A stretch of DNA of 64,000 bases, from positions 1-64,000 of the forward strand of contig DAOOQQ010000017.1 of the NCBI GenBank assembly GCA_035388825.1. The letters run 5' to 3'. The notes below the pieces were generated by a model. That model worked only from the letters and a program-made list of their open reading frames with translations, had not been told where the DNA came from and did not search any database. This document shows, piece by piece, positions 62,005 to 64,000 of the stretch. Made by a program: the position numbers and the translations under genes. How positions within the stretch are numbered: position 1 is the first letter of the stretch; the number at the start of each line of letters is the position of its first letter. The DNA comes from MWAR01 sp035388825 (lineage in GTDB: Bacteria > Muiribacteriota > Ozemobacteria > Ozemobacterales > Ozemobacteraceae).

Positions 62005-64000
62005 TCAGGTGCCGGTGAACCGGCCGATGACCCCGTTGACGCAGTCGAGCAGTTCGTCGCCGGCATACGGCTTCTGCAGGAAGCCGGCGCGACCGGCCAG
62101 GGCCTCGCTCGAGGTGTTCGATTCGCTGTAGCCGCTCGAAATGATGATCGGCAGCGCCGGAGCGATGCGGCGGATCCCGGCGAAGGCTTCGGTGCCGTCC
62201 ATGCCGGGCATTGTCAGATCGAGCAGGACGGCGGTGTACTTCTCGGGGTTTTTTCCCAGCATCTCGAGCGCTTCGGCCCCATCGGCGGCCGTCTCGACCG
62301 TGTAACCACCGAGGGTCAGCACTTCCGTGGCGAGAATCCGGATGAACTCCTCGTCATCCACGACGAGGATCGTTCCGCTGCCCATGTCGGCCGCTCGTGA
62401 GGGGCGGGCCTCGACGGGGGGCTGTTGCTCCGGAAGCGACGCTGGCAGCAGCACCGTGAAGCGGCTGCCCTTTCCCTGCTGGGACTCGACCCGGATCGCC
62501 CCGCGCAGCGACTGAACGATGCCCAGAACCGCGGCCAGGCCGAGGCCCCGGCCCGTGAACTTGGTCGAGAAGAACGGCTCGAAGATATGCGCCTGGGTGG
62601 CGGCGTCCATGCCCATGCCGTCGTCGATCACGTCGACGGAGACATACGTCCCCGGCTCGGGCGCCTGGCCATGGCCGATCTCGGCGAAGGTTTCGGCCGT
62701 GCAGGCCGCCGAGCCCGTCCGAACCGTGATCGTGCCGGCCCGCTCCCCGATCGCCTCGGCGGCGTTCACCACGAGGTTCAGCAGCACCTGGCGCATCTGG
62801 GCGAGATCCGCCATGACCGGCGGGAGGTCGGGGGAAAACTCGAACTGCAGCCGGCATTTTTTGGGAATCGAGGCCTCGAGCAGATTTCCCATGTCACGGA
62901 TCATGCCGGCGAGATCGAACGACTGGAGAACCAGGGAGCCTTTTCCCGAGTAGGCGAGCATCTGTTGCGTCAGTTCGGAAGCCCGCCTGGCCGTCGAGAT
63001 GATGCGGTCGAGGAAGCCCTCGAGCATGCTTTCGGGCTCGGTCTGCCGCCTCGCGAGGTCGGCGGCCCCCAGAATACCGGTGAGCAGGTTGTTGAAATCG
63101 TGGGCGATGCCTCCGGCGAGGATGCCGAGGCTCTCGTATTTCTGGGTTTTGCGCACCTTCTCGTCGAGAACCCGGCGTTCGGCGGCGATGCGCTCCCGCT
63201 CCGTCACGTCCACCATGTGCAGACAGACGCCATGGAAGCCGTGGCCGGGCTCGGGGACCGGCCAGAGGTTGATCTCGAGCGCATCCTGCCCGCCGCTGGA
63301 ACGGGGGACCTGAAGCTTCCGCTTCAGATGCGTGCCTTCGAGGGCGACGTCCAGGTCGGCGACGATCTGGGGCCAGCAGGCGGGCGGGGGATTCATGCGC
63401 AGACTGCTCGTTGCGCTGCCCGCGGTTCTTCCCAACGTCGCGAGCCAGGCGGCGCCGGGAGGATTGCAGGCCACCAGGGTCCCGAACCGGTCGACGAGGA
63501 CATACCCATCCTTCGTGCTGTGGAACATCGCGCGCAGGTTCGCTTCCGACCGCTGCAGTTCTTCGGCCACGCGCCGCGCCATGGTGATGTCGCGGATGAT
63601 TCCTTCGGCGCCGGTGATCCGGCCCGTCTCGTCGATGATCGGGATGGCCCGGTCCTGGAGCCAGCGGATCGCGCCCTCGCGGTGCAGGATCGGAAACTCG
63701 ATGAACGGCTCGGCCATTCCCTTCTGGAGACGCTCGATGTGGCTCTGGTAGGCTTCCTGGCGATCTTCGGGAATCAGTCGCTGGAGGAGCAGGGGCGTCG
63801 CGAGGAACTCGTCCGGCGTGCAGCCGGTGATCCGGAATGCCGCCGGGTTCACGTATTCATAGCGGCCCGAGGGGAGGTCTAACCGGTAGATCAGGTCAGG
63901 GGCGCTTTCCGCGAGTTTGCGGTACCGGGTCTCATTCTCCCGGAGGATCGCCTCCACTTCCTTGCTTTCGCGCACGTCCCGGATGACGACGACGAAGCCG
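62005..64000 (-). CDS. PAS histidine kinase with C-terminal receiver, 5' end cut by window edge
   Basis: The frame stays open to the window edge; the codons before an internal GTG at 63975 read GFVVVIRDVRESKE, the end of another PAS unit, so the gene starts outside. Visible are two full PAS domains (RYRKLAESAPDLIYRLD ... EGIIRDIT; LRAMFHSTKDGYVLVDRFG ... HMVDVTERE). Then comes a NtrB-like HisKA with SLGILAGGIAHDFNNLLTGIL (acceptor His), a HATPase (DDGMGMDAATQAHIFEPFFSTKFTGRGLGL), and a receiver (ILVVDDEEF; LLDLTMPGMDG; LQKPYAG). It is a soluble hybrid kinase as far as seen. It converges on prfC. Confidence 0.9.
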   Translation of the reverse strand, partial: GFVVVIRDVRESKEVEAILRENETRYRKLAESAPDLIYRLDLPSGRYEYVNPAAFRITGCTPDEFLATPLLLQRLIPEDRQEAYQSHIERLQKGMAEPFIEFPILHREGAIRWLQDRAIPIIDETGRITGAEGIIRDITMARRVAEELQRSEANLRAMFHSTKDGYVLVDRFGTLVACNPPGAAWLATLGRTAGSATSSLRMNPPPACWPQIVADLDVALEGTHLKRKLQVPRSSGGQDALEINLWPVPEPGHGFHGVCLHMVDVTERERIAAERRVLDEKVRKTQKYESLGILAGGIAHDFNNLLTGILGAADLARRQTEPESMLEGFLDRIISTARRASELTQQMLAYSGKGSLVLQSFDLAGMIRDMGNLLEASIPKKCRLQFEFSPDLPPVMADLAQMRQVLLNLVVNAAEAIGERAGTITVRTGSAACTAETFAEIGHGQAPEPGTYVSVDVIDDGMGMDAATQAHIFEPFFSTKFTGRGLGLAAVLGIVQSLRGAIRVESQQGKGSRFTVLLPASLPEQQPPVEARPSRAADMGSGTILVVDDEEFIRILATEVLTLGGYTVETAADGAEALEMLGKNPEKYTAVLLDLTMPGMDGTEAFAGIRRIAPALPIIISSGYSESNTSSEALAGRAGFLQKPYAGDELLDCVNGVIGRFTGT

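Overview
This is a GC-rich window from a Gram-negative, probably anaerobic or microaerophilic bacterium. A diderm envelope is indicated by TolC, RND, adaptor, outer-membrane and lipoprotein genes. Hybrid-cluster protein, an exported rubrerythrin, many [4Fe-4S] proteins and a tungstate-type binding protein suggest low-oxygen metabolism. Type IV pilin-like genes and large multi-PAS kinases suggest a sensing, surface-active lifestyle. No rRNA or tRNA gene was seen, so the phylum is open. A poorly characterised lineage such as Riflebacteria or a deltaproteobacterium-like group would fit, but this is inference only. There is no CRISPR array, insertion sequence, integrase or phage gene, so the window reads as chromosomal core plus accessory operons.

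Layout. 0-9.3 kb (minus): a cut-off VWA protein, then a tight seven-gene run. In transcription order it encodes a tungstate-type binding protein, a SUOX-like protein carrying cytochrome c, a CHASE2-PP2C phosphatase, a FecR-like lipoprotein and three pilin or PilX-like proteins. 9.4-15.8 kb: a 1303-residue hybrid kinase facing an RsbW-like ATPase, a single-domain receiver and a REC-kinase-REC protein. 16-18.5 kb: a secreted PPP-type phosphatase and a probable outer-membrane protein. 18.5-25.1 kb: nitrogen and oxidative stress genes: a NapH-like membrane ferredoxin, a siroheme-type half-domain ferredoxin, hcp, its ferredoxin partner, an Rrf2 regulator with a clear palindromic operator, an exported rubrerythrin and a membrane dihaem protein. 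25.1-34.5 kb: dNTPase, a 62-residue protein, and a tetR-tolC-adaptor-RND-MFS efflux operon.

34.7-42 kb (plus): clostripain-like protease, a secreted hendecad coiled-coil protein, a DUF362 protein, pnuC-nadR-flavin reductase (overlapping) and a PaaK-like adenylating enzyme. 42-47.1 kb: a translationally coupled four-gene cassette of MoxR AAA+ ATPase, unknown protein, zincin-VWA protein and unknown protein; this is the best candidate for an undescribed system. 47.1-55.6 kb: an unknown protein, pcm, a membrane protein with a CxxC pair, a GT-C-like transferase, and an FtsX-ATPase-FtsX-rhodanese cassette with cysteine clusters. 55.7-64 kb: a membrane protein gene apparently frameshifted at a G8 tract, a pair of MinD/ferredoxin ATPases with degenerate P-loops, a DHH phosphoesterase, a coiled-coil membrane protein, prfC, and a PAS kinase running off the end.

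Throughout, otherwise GC-rich genes contain short islands of A/T-ending codons, usually around an ATA isoleucine codon. This is noted as a separate finding.
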